From assembly GCA_946886925.1 (NCBI GenBank), contig CAMPJQ010000114.1, forward strand, positions 1-7,737: a stretch of 7,737 nucleotides of DNA, read 5' to 3'. A program made the translations under genes and the position numbers. The notes under the pieces were generated by a model. The model saw only the letters and a program-made list of their open reading frames with translations. It was not told where the DNA came from and did no database searches. Below are positions 1 to 6,163 of the stretch, piece by piece (position 1 is the first letter of the stretch; each line of letters starts with the position of its first letter). This stretch comes from an uncultured Terrimonas sp. (lineage in GTDB: Bacteria > Bacteroidota > Bacteroidia > Chitinophagales > Chitinophagaceae).

Positions 1-204
1 TTTGCAGGTATATTGGTTACCGGAATAGTGGGGGGAGCAGTGGTGCCGCTTATTGTAGGGTCGCTGGGCGATCAGATTGGATTGCGTTATGGCATGCTGT
101 TTATTTACATCCCGGTTGGCTATATTTTAAGCATCGGGTTTTGGGCTAAACCTATTGTTACCAATAAGATCATCACCCGTAAAAAGAAAGCAACCGCTCA
201 TTAA
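1..204 (+). CDS. Sugar MFS permease, FucP/glucose-galactose type (C-terminal end, 5' truncated)
   Basis: The frame is open from the first base and ends at TAA 202-204, giving the last 67 residues of a larger protein. The visible part has a glycine-rich helix (GIVGGAVVPLIVG), a short loop with G-D-Q-I-G-L-R-Y-G, a final hydrophobic helix (about MLFIYIPVGYILSIGFW) and a basic tail ending KKKATAH. The GGAVVPL...G.LGD.IG pattern is what I associate with helices 11-12 of FucP-family sugar:proton symporters in the inner membrane. The substrate cannot be read from this fragment; the family takes up fucose, glucose, galactose, mannose or GlcNAc. The ROK kinase starts 18 bp downstream on the same strand, so an uptake-plus-phosphorylation operon is likely. 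The TTG at 13 is an internal codon, not a start. Family is fairly sure, substrate unknown. Confidence 0.8.
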   Translation, partial: FAGILVTGIVGGAVVPLIVGSLGDQIGLRYGMLFIYIPVGYILSIGFWAKPIVTNKIITRKKKATAH

Positions 205-222
205 CCGTATAAAAGAAATATT

Positions 223-1071
223 ATGCATGAGGAAGTGGTCATTGGTATTGATCTTGGCGCAACAAATATCCGGGGCGGCCTGGTAACGGGGACGGGAATA
301 TCCGGCATACAGGCAAGAGCTATACAGAATAAAGGAACGGTGGAAGAGGTTTTGCAGGATATATATGCTATTGTTGATGTACTGATGAACAGGGCTGTGG
401 CGGGAATAGGTATTGGCGTGCCCAGTGTGGTAGATGTGGAAAAAGGTATTGTGTATGACGTGCAATATATTCCTTCCTGGAAAGAAGTGCCGCTGAAAGC
501 AATCATGGAAGAACGATACGGGGTGCCTGTTTTTGTAAACAATGATGCCAATTGTTTTGCCCTGGGTGAATTTTACTTTGGTAAAGGCATTGGCGCCGAT
601 CACATGATCGGGCTTACCATTGGAACGGGCATTGGCGCGGGAATAATAATTAACAAGTGTTTATATGCTGGTCCTAACTGTGGCGCCGGTGAATTTGGTA
701 TGGTGGATTACCTGGATCACTGTTATGAATATTATGGCAGCGGACAATTCTTTCAAAACGTGTATCAAACCGATGGTCAGGTGGTATTTGAGCGGGCAAA
801 AGCAGGTGATGTACAGGCCCTGCAATGGTACGCGGAAATGGGAACACATTTGGGTAATACCATAAAAATGATATTATATGTCTACGACCCGCCGCTGATC
901 GTATTTGGCGGCTCCGTGCGGCATGCTTATCCGTATTTTCAGCAAACCATGTGGGAACGCATTAACAGCTTTGCCTTTTCAAAATCACTTCAGGGGTTGC
1001 GTATTGAGTTGTCTGATCTGCACAATAGTGGTATACTCGGCGCCGCGGGCCTTTACTATAATGCATTATAA
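223..1071 (+). CDS. ROK-family sugar kinase (glucokinase-like), without the zinc-binding cysteine motif
   Basis: A 282-residue protein, slightly short for ROK kinases (about 290-320). It has the actin-like ATPase fold: phosphate-1 loop DLGATNIRGG at residues 10-19, GIGVPSVVD at 63-71, NNDAN at 106-110 with D108 as the expected catalytic base, the second phosphate loop GTGIGAG at 134-140, the sugar-contacting GAGEFG at 154-159, and FGG in the C-terminal half. There is no N-terminal helix-turn-helix, so it is an enzyme rather than a NagC/Mlc-type repressor. Unlike classical ROK proteins it has no CxCGxxGCxE zinc motif after GEFG; that stretch reads M-V-D-Y-L-D-H-C-Y-E-Y-Y. The usual GH of GEIGH is GM. 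It should act in the cytoplasm and phosphorylate an imported hexose with ATP; which hexose is not decidable. ATG at 223 directly precedes the first beta strand and fits the family start. The 3' end overlaps the convergent GH95 gene by 6 bp. Confidence 0.88.
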   Translation: MHEEVVIGIDLGATNIRGGLVTGTGISGIQARAIQNKGTVEEVLQDIYAIVDVLMNRAVAGIGIGVPSVVDVEKGIVYDVQYIPSWKEVPLKAIMEERYGVPVFVNNDANCFALGEFYFGKGIGADHMIGLTIGTGIGAGIIINKCLYAGPNCGAGEFGMVDYLDHCYEYYGSGQFFQNVYQTDGQVVFERAKAGDVQALQWYAEMGTHLGNTIKMILYVYDPPLIVFGGSVRHAYPYFQQTMWERINSFAFSKSLQGLRIELSDLHNSGILGAAGLYYNAL

Positions 1072-3414
1072 TGCCACAGTATTGTTACCCTTTTTTAGCT
1101 GTACCTGCAGTACTTTATTTCCATATCTGACGCTGTGTGTGCCCGCCTTATCGGCATTAATGATAAGTTGTGTTAGTTTACCCGACTGCCAGCTCACAGC
1201 TATAGTGTAACCGCCTCTTGCACGCAGCCCCTTTATACTTCCACCCGGCCAGGAAGAGGGAAGTGCCGGTAAAATATGTATTTCGTTGTTTTGCGATTGC
1301 AACAACATTTCTGCGATACCTGCCGCACCACCAAAGTTGCCATCAATCTGAAAAGGCGGATGTGTACTCAACAGGCTGATCAGGGTACTGTTTTGGAGCA
1401 ATGACTGCACCTGCTCACCGCATTTTTCACCATCCTGTAAACGCGCATAAAAATTAATGATCCAGGCCTTGCTCCATCCCGTATGTCCGCCACCGTTAGC
1501 CAGGCGGCGTTCAATTGTTTTTTTTGCAGCAGCATACAAGGCTGGTGTTTGAGGCGATATAAGATTCAGCGGGTATAGTCCCAGCAAATGCGACATGTGA
1601 CGGTGGCCGGGCTCTGTTTCTTCAAAGTCTTCTATCCATTCCTGTATGGTGCCGTTGGCGCCAATTTTAATGGGAGGAAGTTTTTGTTGAGCTGCTTTTA
1701 CCTTGTTCACCAAATCAGCGTCAAGATGCAGCAGGGTAGCGGCATTGGTAAAATTGTTGAACAGACCCTGGATGATCTCTATATCTATGGTACTGGCATA
1801 ACACAACTGCGAACTTTCTTTGCGGTTGGTACCGGGTACAAAAAAGGCGTTTTCAGGCGAATGGGATGGATTGGTAACCAAATACCCTTGTGGAGAAGCG
1901 ATTAAGAAATCCAATACAAATGCCACAGATCCTTTTATAACCGGGTAAGCTGTATTGCGCAGGTAATTTGTATCACCGGTAAATTCATAGTGGCGATACA
2001 GCGGAAATGTCATCCACGGGCCGGCCATGGGCGATACGCCCCAAACGCCATCTGCTACACTGGTTCTGCCAAATGCGTCTGTTAAATGATGCAGCGTCCA
2101 TCCTTTGGCGTTATACATTTCTTTGGCTGTAACCCCACCGGGAATGGTAAGCTTTTCCATAAAATGCGCAAGGGGTATAGTGGTTTCAGGAAGATTCCCC
2201 GTTTCCGCAGGCCAATAATTCATTTGCAGGTTGATATTGGTATGAAAGTCGGCATTCCAGGGTGCATTATACGCTTCATTCCATATGCCCTGTAAGTTGG
2301 CGGGAAGCCTTCCCGGCTTGCGTGACGAACCCATCAGCAGGTAACGGCCATACTGGTAGTACAGCACAATAAGGCCATGATCTGTTGTGCCGGACTTTAC
2401 CCGTTCCAGTCGTTCATTGGTGGGAATTGTCTTCAGCGCATCTTCATCTCCAGCCAGCGTAAAGCTTACGCGGTCAAAAAAAGACCGGTGATCTTTTACA
2501 TGTAATTGTTTTAAAGTAGTGGCAGAAAAGCCGGCAGCCTTATTGATTTTTGTTTTACAAATGGTCAGTGGGTCAATAGACGCATCAAAATTTAGTTTAT
2601 CAAAATTGTAATCGGTAGCGCCCGTTACGAGCAGTACAATATTTTTTGCTGACTTTACCCGGTAGCCTGCAGATGAATCGGTTACCAGCGAACTTGTTTT
2701 TCCGTCTGTATGTATGATTTTCATGGCGCCTGAAAAACGCATATGCTTTCCTCCCGGGCCCGCCAGGGTATCTTCCTTATCTTCAATTTGCCCGTTGAAC
2801 CATGCCATATTTTCTTCGCTTTTATATTCATGGGTATCCTGCTCACGCGAAAGGAAAAATTCCACATCAAAAGGGCGGGCAGCGTTTATCGTTACTACAA
2901 TAACATCCTGCGGTGCAGAAGCATATACCTCCTGTATTATTTTATTACCATCTGCGGTATATTCCGTTGCCGCTATGCCTGTATTAAGTGTTAAGGATCT
3001 TTTATATTGCTGTACTTTCCCTTTCCATACATAGTTAATAAACAGGCTGCCAAGAGGCTGGTAAGAACGCACCCTTGGTGGAGTTCCTACGAGGTATTTG
3101 GTTGAAAGATCAAGTGCTTCTTTATACACTCCGTTAAATAAAGCCGTTTGTATTTGAGAGAGGTGTTCTGATGCCAGGGGATTGTTGTTGTTGATCTTAC
3201 TTCCGGCCCACACGCTTTCTTCGTTCAGTTGAATGCGCTCATGATCGTATTTACCAAATACCATGGCACCTAAACGGCCGTTGCCAACGGGTAAAGCATC
3301 TGTCCATTTTTTTGCCGGGCTGTTGTACCACAATTGCAGATCCTGCTGGGCTATGCCGCGGAGTTGGGAAAAAAGCGTTATAAAAATCAATATTTTTTTG
3401 AATGACATGCACAT
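1066..3414 (-). CDS. Secreted GH95 glycoside hydrolase, alpha-L-fucosidase-like
   Basis: A 782-residue protein from ATG 3414. The frame can be extended to a TTG at 3432, but ATG 3414 (or the second ATG at 3408) gives a normal signal peptide: basic SFKK, hydrophobic core ILIFITLF, and probable cleavage after GIA (A22). There is no lipobox cysteine, so the product is periplasmic or exported. GH95 marks are the N-terminal WYNSPAKKWTDALPVGNGRLGAM followed by LNEESVWAG, and TNINLQMNYWPAE in the helical barrel with N393 and N395. Further on are PSHSPEN (E521), QEW (E592), EPGHRHMSHLLGLYP, GGGHTGWSKAW and PFQIDGNFGG (D691). By comparison with the inverting 1,2-alpha-L-fucosidase AfcA, the Asn pair and D691 form the base relay. 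E521 is my best candidate for the general acid; this assignment is from motif memory. Layout is beta-sandwich (about 25-290), (alpha/alpha)6 barrel (about 310-680) and a C-terminal beta domain. Some GH95 members are alpha-L-galactosidases, so the substrate is provisional. No SusC/SusD pair is in view. Confidence 0.92.
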   Translation of the reverse strand: MCMSFKKILIFITLFSQLRGIAQQDLQLWYNSPAKKWTDALPVGNGRLGAMVFGKYDHERIQLNEESVWAGSKINNNNPLASEHLSQIQTALFNGVYKEALDLSTKYLVGTPPRVRSYQPLGSLFINYVWKGKVQQYKRSLTLNTGIAATEYTADGNKIIQEVYASAPQDVIVVTINAARPFDVEFFLSREQDTHEYKSEENMAWFNGQIEDKEDTLAGPGGKHMRFSGAMKIIHTDGKTSSLVTDSSAGYRVKSAKNIVLLVTGATDYNFDKLNFDASIDPLTICKTKINKAAGFSATTLKQLHVKDHRSFFDRVSFTLAGDEDALKTIPTNERLERVKSGTTDHGLIVLYYQYGRYLLMGSSRKPGRLPANLQGIWNEAYNAPWNADFHTNINLQMNYWPAETGNLPETTIPLAHFMEKLTIPGGVTAKEMYNAKGWTLHHLTDAFGRTSVADGVWGVSPMAGPWMTFPLYRHYEFTGDTNYLRNTAYPVIKGSVAFVLDFLIASPQGYLVTNPSHSPENAFFVPGTNRKESSQLCYASTIDIEIIQGLFNNFTNAATLLHLDADLVNKVKAAQQKLPPIKIGANGTIQEWIEDFEETEPGHRHMSHLLGLYPLNLISPQTPALYAAAKKTIERRLANGGGHTGWSKAWIINFYARLQDGEKCGEQVQSLLQNSTLISLLSTHPPFQIDGNFGGAAGIAEMLLQSQNNEIHILPALPSSWPGGSIKGLRARGGYTIAVSWQSGKLTQLIINADKAGTHSVRYGNKVLQVQLKKGNNTVAL

Positions 3415-3703
3415 GATTTTAGAGGTGGGCAACTATTCCTGTTGGTAATATTTGGGGAACAATATAATGAAATAATCTCAGTGCCATATCTTATATACCG
3501 GCCCTTTTGAAACAGCCTCACATGACACAGCGCAGCGCGGCAATTTTGGTCACCAGAAATGGGATAAGTGCAGTACGCAATGGTGTTGGGAATGATCTAA
3601 AAAAGCCAGGCAGGTAAATTGGTTCGATGTATGGTTATTGAAAAATGGCAGGGTAAAGAATTAACGTTGGGTGAATGTTAGGAACAGCATATTATTTGGC
3701 TGA
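3415..3703. other. Intergenic spacer between folE 3' end and GH95 5' end
   Basis: 289 bp between two same-strand genes. It should hold the end of the folE transcript and the GH95 promoter. On the minus strand TATATTGTT (about 3459-3467) resembles a degraded Bacteroidota -7 element TAnnTTTG, but it lacks one T and no TTTG lies at the right distance upstream, so I do not call a promoter. No strong hairpin with a U-tract is visible. A 31-codon plus-strand reading frame (3522-3617) has no recognisable product. Nothing else is seen. Confidence 0.5.
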
Positions 3704-4315
3704 TCAAATTTTTAATAGTTGGATCAGTTCACTTTTTTTCTCAGCTCCCAGTCTGCCATGATAGCTGCCGGTAATAGTGGTGCTGCCGGCATCTCTTATA
3801 CCGCGGGAAGCGATGCACAGATGTTCGGCCTCAATAATAACAGCCACATTTTCTGTATGGAGTTTGGCTTTTAAAAAATCAGCGATTTCTGCAGTCAGAC
3901 GTTCCTGTACCTGCGGACGCCTGGAAAAATAATTGACTACCCTGTTGAGTTTAGATAAACCTGCTATTTTACCATTGGCAATATAAGCCACATGCGCCTT
4001 ACCAATAATCGGTACAAAATGATGTTCACAATAGGAATATACCGGAATATTTTTCTCCAGTATGATTTAATTGTAGTTGTATTTTTTTTCAAAAAGGGTA
4101 ACCCGCGGTTCATTCGCGGGGTCAAGTCCGCTGAATATTTCTTTTACATACATTTTAGCTACCCTCCCGGGTGTATCTCTCAAACTGTCATCGTCCATAT
4201 CAAGTTCCAGCAATCGCATGATCTTTTCAAAATGGTGTGCAATAAGTTTTATTTTACCGTTTACAGACAGATTTTGTGTTGGAATAACCTGCTCAAGTAT
4301 ATCTTCCATTTTCAT
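3704..4315 (-). pseudogene. folE: GTP cyclohydrolase I with an in-frame TAA stop codon (disrupted folE)
   Basis: FolE converts GTP to 7,8-dihydroneopterin triphosphate, the first step of folate/pterin synthesis. The gene opens with ATG 4315, and 82 codons read as a normal FolE N-terminus ([20 protein letters not shown], then [10 protein letters not shown]). TAA follows at 4069-4067, where homologues have Glu or Gln before the MLVEKNIP-like stretch. In the same frame the sequence continues ILEKNIPVYSYCEHHFVPIIGKAHVAYIANG to the natural stop TGA 3706-3704. Zinc ligands are preserved: C96 and H99 in CEHH, and C167 in HLC. The 71-residue C-to-C spacing equals that of E. coli C110-C181. Total length, 204 codons with both stops, is normal. 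One substitution (CAA or GAA to TAA) explains the break; the nearby A8 run is not to blame because both sides are in frame. The only standard downstream start, GTG 3991, would omit CEHH, so neither piece alone should work. Its ATG shares a base with the stop of the DoxX-like gene (TAATG), implying coupling. Alternatives are a sequencing error or readthrough. Confidence 0.9.
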
Positions 4316-4689
4316 TATTTGTGTTTTTGGTTTTTTATGATGGTCAGTTGCGACAGTGTATATGCGCCTATGGCCATTACCAGGTCGCGGACTGCTACGT
4401 CAAAATACTGTCCGCTGACAAGGAGTTGTAATGCAATGCAAATCAGCCATATCATTACTATATAAGCGCCTTTAAGCGGATTAACCAGTACGATGATCCC
4501 TGCAATAATTTCTATAATTCCCACTATTCTCATAAACAGCATTGGATCTACCGGCAGCATGCTGGCATTGCGACCTAAGTAATCCACCCAGTTTGTGAGC
4601 AAATTTGTAAATTTGTCTAACCCCGCCACCACAGGCACAATGCCATAGGTGATTTTTAATGTGTTTTGTAATTGATTGATCGTTGACAT
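4315..4689 (-). CDS. DoxX-like four-helix inner-membrane protein
   Basis: A 124-residue hydrophobic protein with four predicted membrane helices at about residues 10-31, 51-70, 73-92 and 98-117, and a short basic tail (KNQKHK). The [19 protein letters not shown] opening, the [15 protein letters not shown] segment and the overall size resemble the DoxX/DoxD-like superfamily, whose members are small membrane proteins often tied to redox or thiol stress. No catalytic motif is visible, so no activity is assigned. ATG 4689 is the first start and gives a family-like length. Its TAA (4317-4315) overlaps the folE ATG by one base, so the two are almost certainly co-transcribed. It is divergent from the ECF sigma gene, with 105 bp between the start codons. 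The membrane nature is secure; the family name is probable. Confidence 0.72.
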   Translation of the reverse strand: MSTINQLQNTLKITYGIVPVVAGLDKFTNLLTNWVDYLGRNASMLPVDPMLFMRIVGIIEIIAGIIVLVNPLKGAYIVMIWLICIALQLLVSGQYFDVAVRDLVMAIGAYTLSQLTIIKNQKHK

Positions 4690-4710
4690 AAGAATGTTTT
4701 TGTATACAGG

Positions 4711-4787
4711 TTAGATTCATAAGGGACAAAAGGGTTACAAAATTTTTTTGATAAAAATTGTAACCTTTTGATGTTTGCATAATCTAA
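4711..4787. promoter_or_regulatory. Nested palindrome in the divergent DoxX-folE / ECF sigma control region (operator-like)
   Basis: Two pairs of inverted arms share the same centre, base 4749. The inner pair is GGTTACAA (4733-4740) and TTGTAACC (4758-4765), an exact 8-bp match. The outer pair is TTAGATT (4711-4717) and AATCTAA (4781-4787), an exact 7-bp match. Further symmetric pairs occur at 4729-4731 with 4767-4769 and at 4743-4745 with 4753-4755. The right inner arm falls between the -33 and -7 elements of the sigma-gene promoter, and the right outer arm near its predicted transcription start. This is the expected placement for a dimeric or tetrameric regulator controlling both directions. 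A cruciform or mRNA hairpin is less likely because the loop is long. The protein that would bind is not in the window. Confidence 0.55.
4747..4777 (+). promoter_or_regulatory. Probable Bacteroidota sigma-ABfr-type promoter for the ECF sigma gene
   Basis: TTTG at 4747-4750 matches the -33 element. GATGTTTG at 4770-4777 matches the -7 consensus TAnnTTTG except for its first base. The spacer is 19 bp, inside the usual range. Transcription would start near 4784, leaving about a 10-nt leader before ATG 4795. The element overlaps the inner palindrome arm at 4758-4765, so a bound regulator would probably affect it. Confidence 0.5.
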
Positions 4788-4794
4788 TGAGCAA

Positions 4795-5436
4795 ATGAAT
4801 CATCAAACCACTTTGCCGCCAGCCCAGCTTTCCGATACGGAACTGGTGAGCAGGATACTTTCCGGGGAAAAGCAGTTTTTTGAATGGATCATGCGGCGTT
4901 ACAATCAACGTCTTTTTCGTGTAGGCGTATCCATACTGGGCAACGATACGGAGGTGGAAGATGCTATGCAAAACGCATATATTAAAGCGTATCAGCATTT
5001 GAATATGTTTGAGCAAAGAGCGTCATTGAGTACCTGGCTTGTAAGAATATTAATGAATGAATGTCTGGCGCAGAAAAATAAAAAGGCACGTTTAAAGGTC
5101 ACCAACATTGAATATCATCCCGAAAATATGGGCAGTATGAAAACTCCCTCTAATATTTTAATGAACAAAGAAATGGGTATTGCACTGGAAACGGCTATTG
5201 CGCAGCTTCCCGAAAAATACCGTCTTGTGTTTATGCTTAGGGAAATTGAAGAACTACCAGTAAAGGAGACCGGTGATATACTTGGCATTGAGGAAGCGAA
5301 CGTAAAAGTACGCCTCAACCGCGCAAAAGCCATGCTGCGCCAAAACCTGGACAAAGGAATTAAAGAACATGTACACGCTTTTCACCTTACCCGATGCGAC
5401 CGCCTGGTAAATTTTGTGCTGAATTCCATAGCGTAA
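4795..5436 (+). CDS. RNA polymerase sigma-70 family factor, ECF type
   Basis: A 213-residue sigma factor. Region 2 spans about residues 12-92: ELVSRILSGEKQFFEWIMRRYNQRLFRVG, then EVEDAMQNAYIKAYQHLNMF (-10 recognition and core binding) and STWLVRILMNECL. Region 4 spans about 127-186: LPEKYRLVFMLREIEELPVKETGDILG followed by the helix-turn-helix EEANVKVRLNRAKAML, which reads the -35 element. There is no region 3 or 1.1, as expected for ECF factors. The tail of about 27 residues ends HVHAFHLTRCDRLVNFVLNSI. Its RCDR-V pattern recurs, as I recall, in some ECF subgroups; H194, H197 and C201 could bind metal, which is speculation. No anti-sigma gene lies beside it: the neighbour downstream is a convergent response regulator gene 38 bp away. 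ATG 4795 is supported by the promoter immediately upstream. It is divergent from DoxX-folE and may regulate it. Class is sure, target genes unknown. Confidence 0.93.
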   Translation: MNHQTTLPPAQLSDTELVSRILSGEKQFFEWIMRRYNQRLFRVGVSILGNDTEVEDAMQNAYIKAYQHLNMFEQRASLSTWLVRILMNECLAQKNKKARLKVTNIEYHPENMGSMKTPSNILMNKEMGIALETAIAQLPEKYRLVFMLREIEELPVKETGDILGIEEANVKVRLNRAKAMLRQNLDKGIKEHVHAFHLTRCDRLVNFVLNSIA

Positions 5437-5474
5437 CCTGTACTATAATATGAGCTGCACCAAGAATAAATTGC

Positions 5475-6125
5475 TCAATCAATTAAATTATTCTTCACTG
5501 CAAAAAATACAAGGCCGGCGGTATTTTTAACATTATATCTTTCCATCATCCTGTCTTTAATAGCTTCTACTGTACGAGGACTGATCTCCATTTTTTGTGC
5601 TATTTCAGTGGCTGTAAATTCCATGCACAATAGCCGCAGCACCTCTCTTTCTTTGTCGCTTATTACCACTTCATTGGTTAATGAAGGGATGGATTTTGTG
5701 CGGGCATGCGATTTTTTCAGCAATACCTTATTCACGAAATTGTTCAGGTAATAGCCGCGGGCCATTACTTCCACAATGGCTTTTTTAATTTCAGCCGGGT
5801 CGGCACTTTTGAGCAGGTAACCATTGGCGCCATTTTCCATAAGATGCGATACAAATCTTTCATCTTCATACATGGTAAGCACAATTACATGAAGGTTAGG
5901 ATATTGTTTGCTTATTGTTTTTGTTGCTTCTATGCCGTCTTTAACCGGCATACGCAGGTCCATGAGTACAACATCCGGCTCTGCTGCGGGCAAACCCATC
6001 AGCAGTTCCTCACCGTTTTCGGCCTCCAGCACAAATTTAATATTGGTATACTGTCGTAAGGAAAGGATAACCCCTTTGCGGAATATTTTGTGATCATCAG
6101 CAATGGCAACTTTAATAATACTCAT
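5475..6125 (-). CDS. NarL/LuxR-type response regulator
   Basis: A 216-residue cytoplasmic DNA-binding regulator. The receiver domain (about 3-120) has the acidic pair D10-D11, phospho-acceptor D56 in VVLMDLRMPVKDG, switch residue T84 in VIVLTMYEDE, and K106 in GYLLKSADP, so every phosphorylation residue is present. After a linker, a LuxR-type helix-turn-helix (about 153-214) reads ISDKEREVLRLLCMEFTATEIAQKM, then ISPRTVEAIKDRMMERYNV. Length is typical. ATG 6125 gives the normal N-terminus of the receiver. It is the last gene of a likely three-gene minus-strand operon and begins 38 bp after the histidine kinase, its presumed phosphate donor. Its targets cannot be told from the sequence; the gene upstream in the operon and the convergent ECF gene are possibilities only. 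Confidence 0.95.
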   Translation of the reverse strand: MSIIKVAIADDHKIFRKGVILSLRQYTNIKFVLEAENGEELLMGLPAAEPDVVLMDLRMPVKDGIEATKTISKQYPNLHVIVLTMYEDERFVSHLMENGANGYLLKSADPAEIKKAIVEVMARGYYLNNFVNKVLLKKSHARTKSIPSLTNEVVISDKEREVLRLLCMEFTATEIAQKMEISPRTVEAIKDRMMERYNVKNTAGLVFFAVKNNLID

Positions 6126-6163
6126 GACTTAGCTTGGTTTTATAGATATGGGATGAACATTTT

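Noticed and set aside
127..603. 158-codon minus-strand frame over the permease end and the ROK gene
   Set aside because: The plus-strand ROK motifs cover the same DNA; the antisense translation has no recognisable pattern.
3415..3432. TTG 3432 as the start of the GH95 gene
   Set aside because: Two ATG codons at 3414 and 3408 follow closely and yield a proper signal peptide; the extra six residues would only lengthen its N-terminus.
3522..3617. 31-codon plus-strand frame in the folE-GH95 spacer
   Set aside because: No promoter, ribosome binding site or recognisable product; this length is expected by chance.
3704..3991. Separate short gene from GTG 3991 resembling the end of FolE
   Set aside because: It is the in-frame continuation of folE past the TAA. 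The GTG is the codon for a conserved Val, and the piece alone lacks the CEHH zinc ligands.
4076..4090. A8 homopolymer in folE as the site of a frameshift
   Set aside because: Codons on both sides read correctly as FolE in one frame, so the only lesion is the substitution creating TAA.
3992..4465. 157-codon open frame on the plus strand across folE and the DoxX-like gene
   Set aside because: It is the antisense shadow of two well-supported minus-strand genes, with no domain and biased low-complexity content.
5451..5477. Inverted repeat TGAGC/GCTCA between the convergent sigma and response regulator genes as a bidirectional terminator
   Set aside because: The arms are only 5 bp with a 17-base loop and no U-tract follows on either strand.
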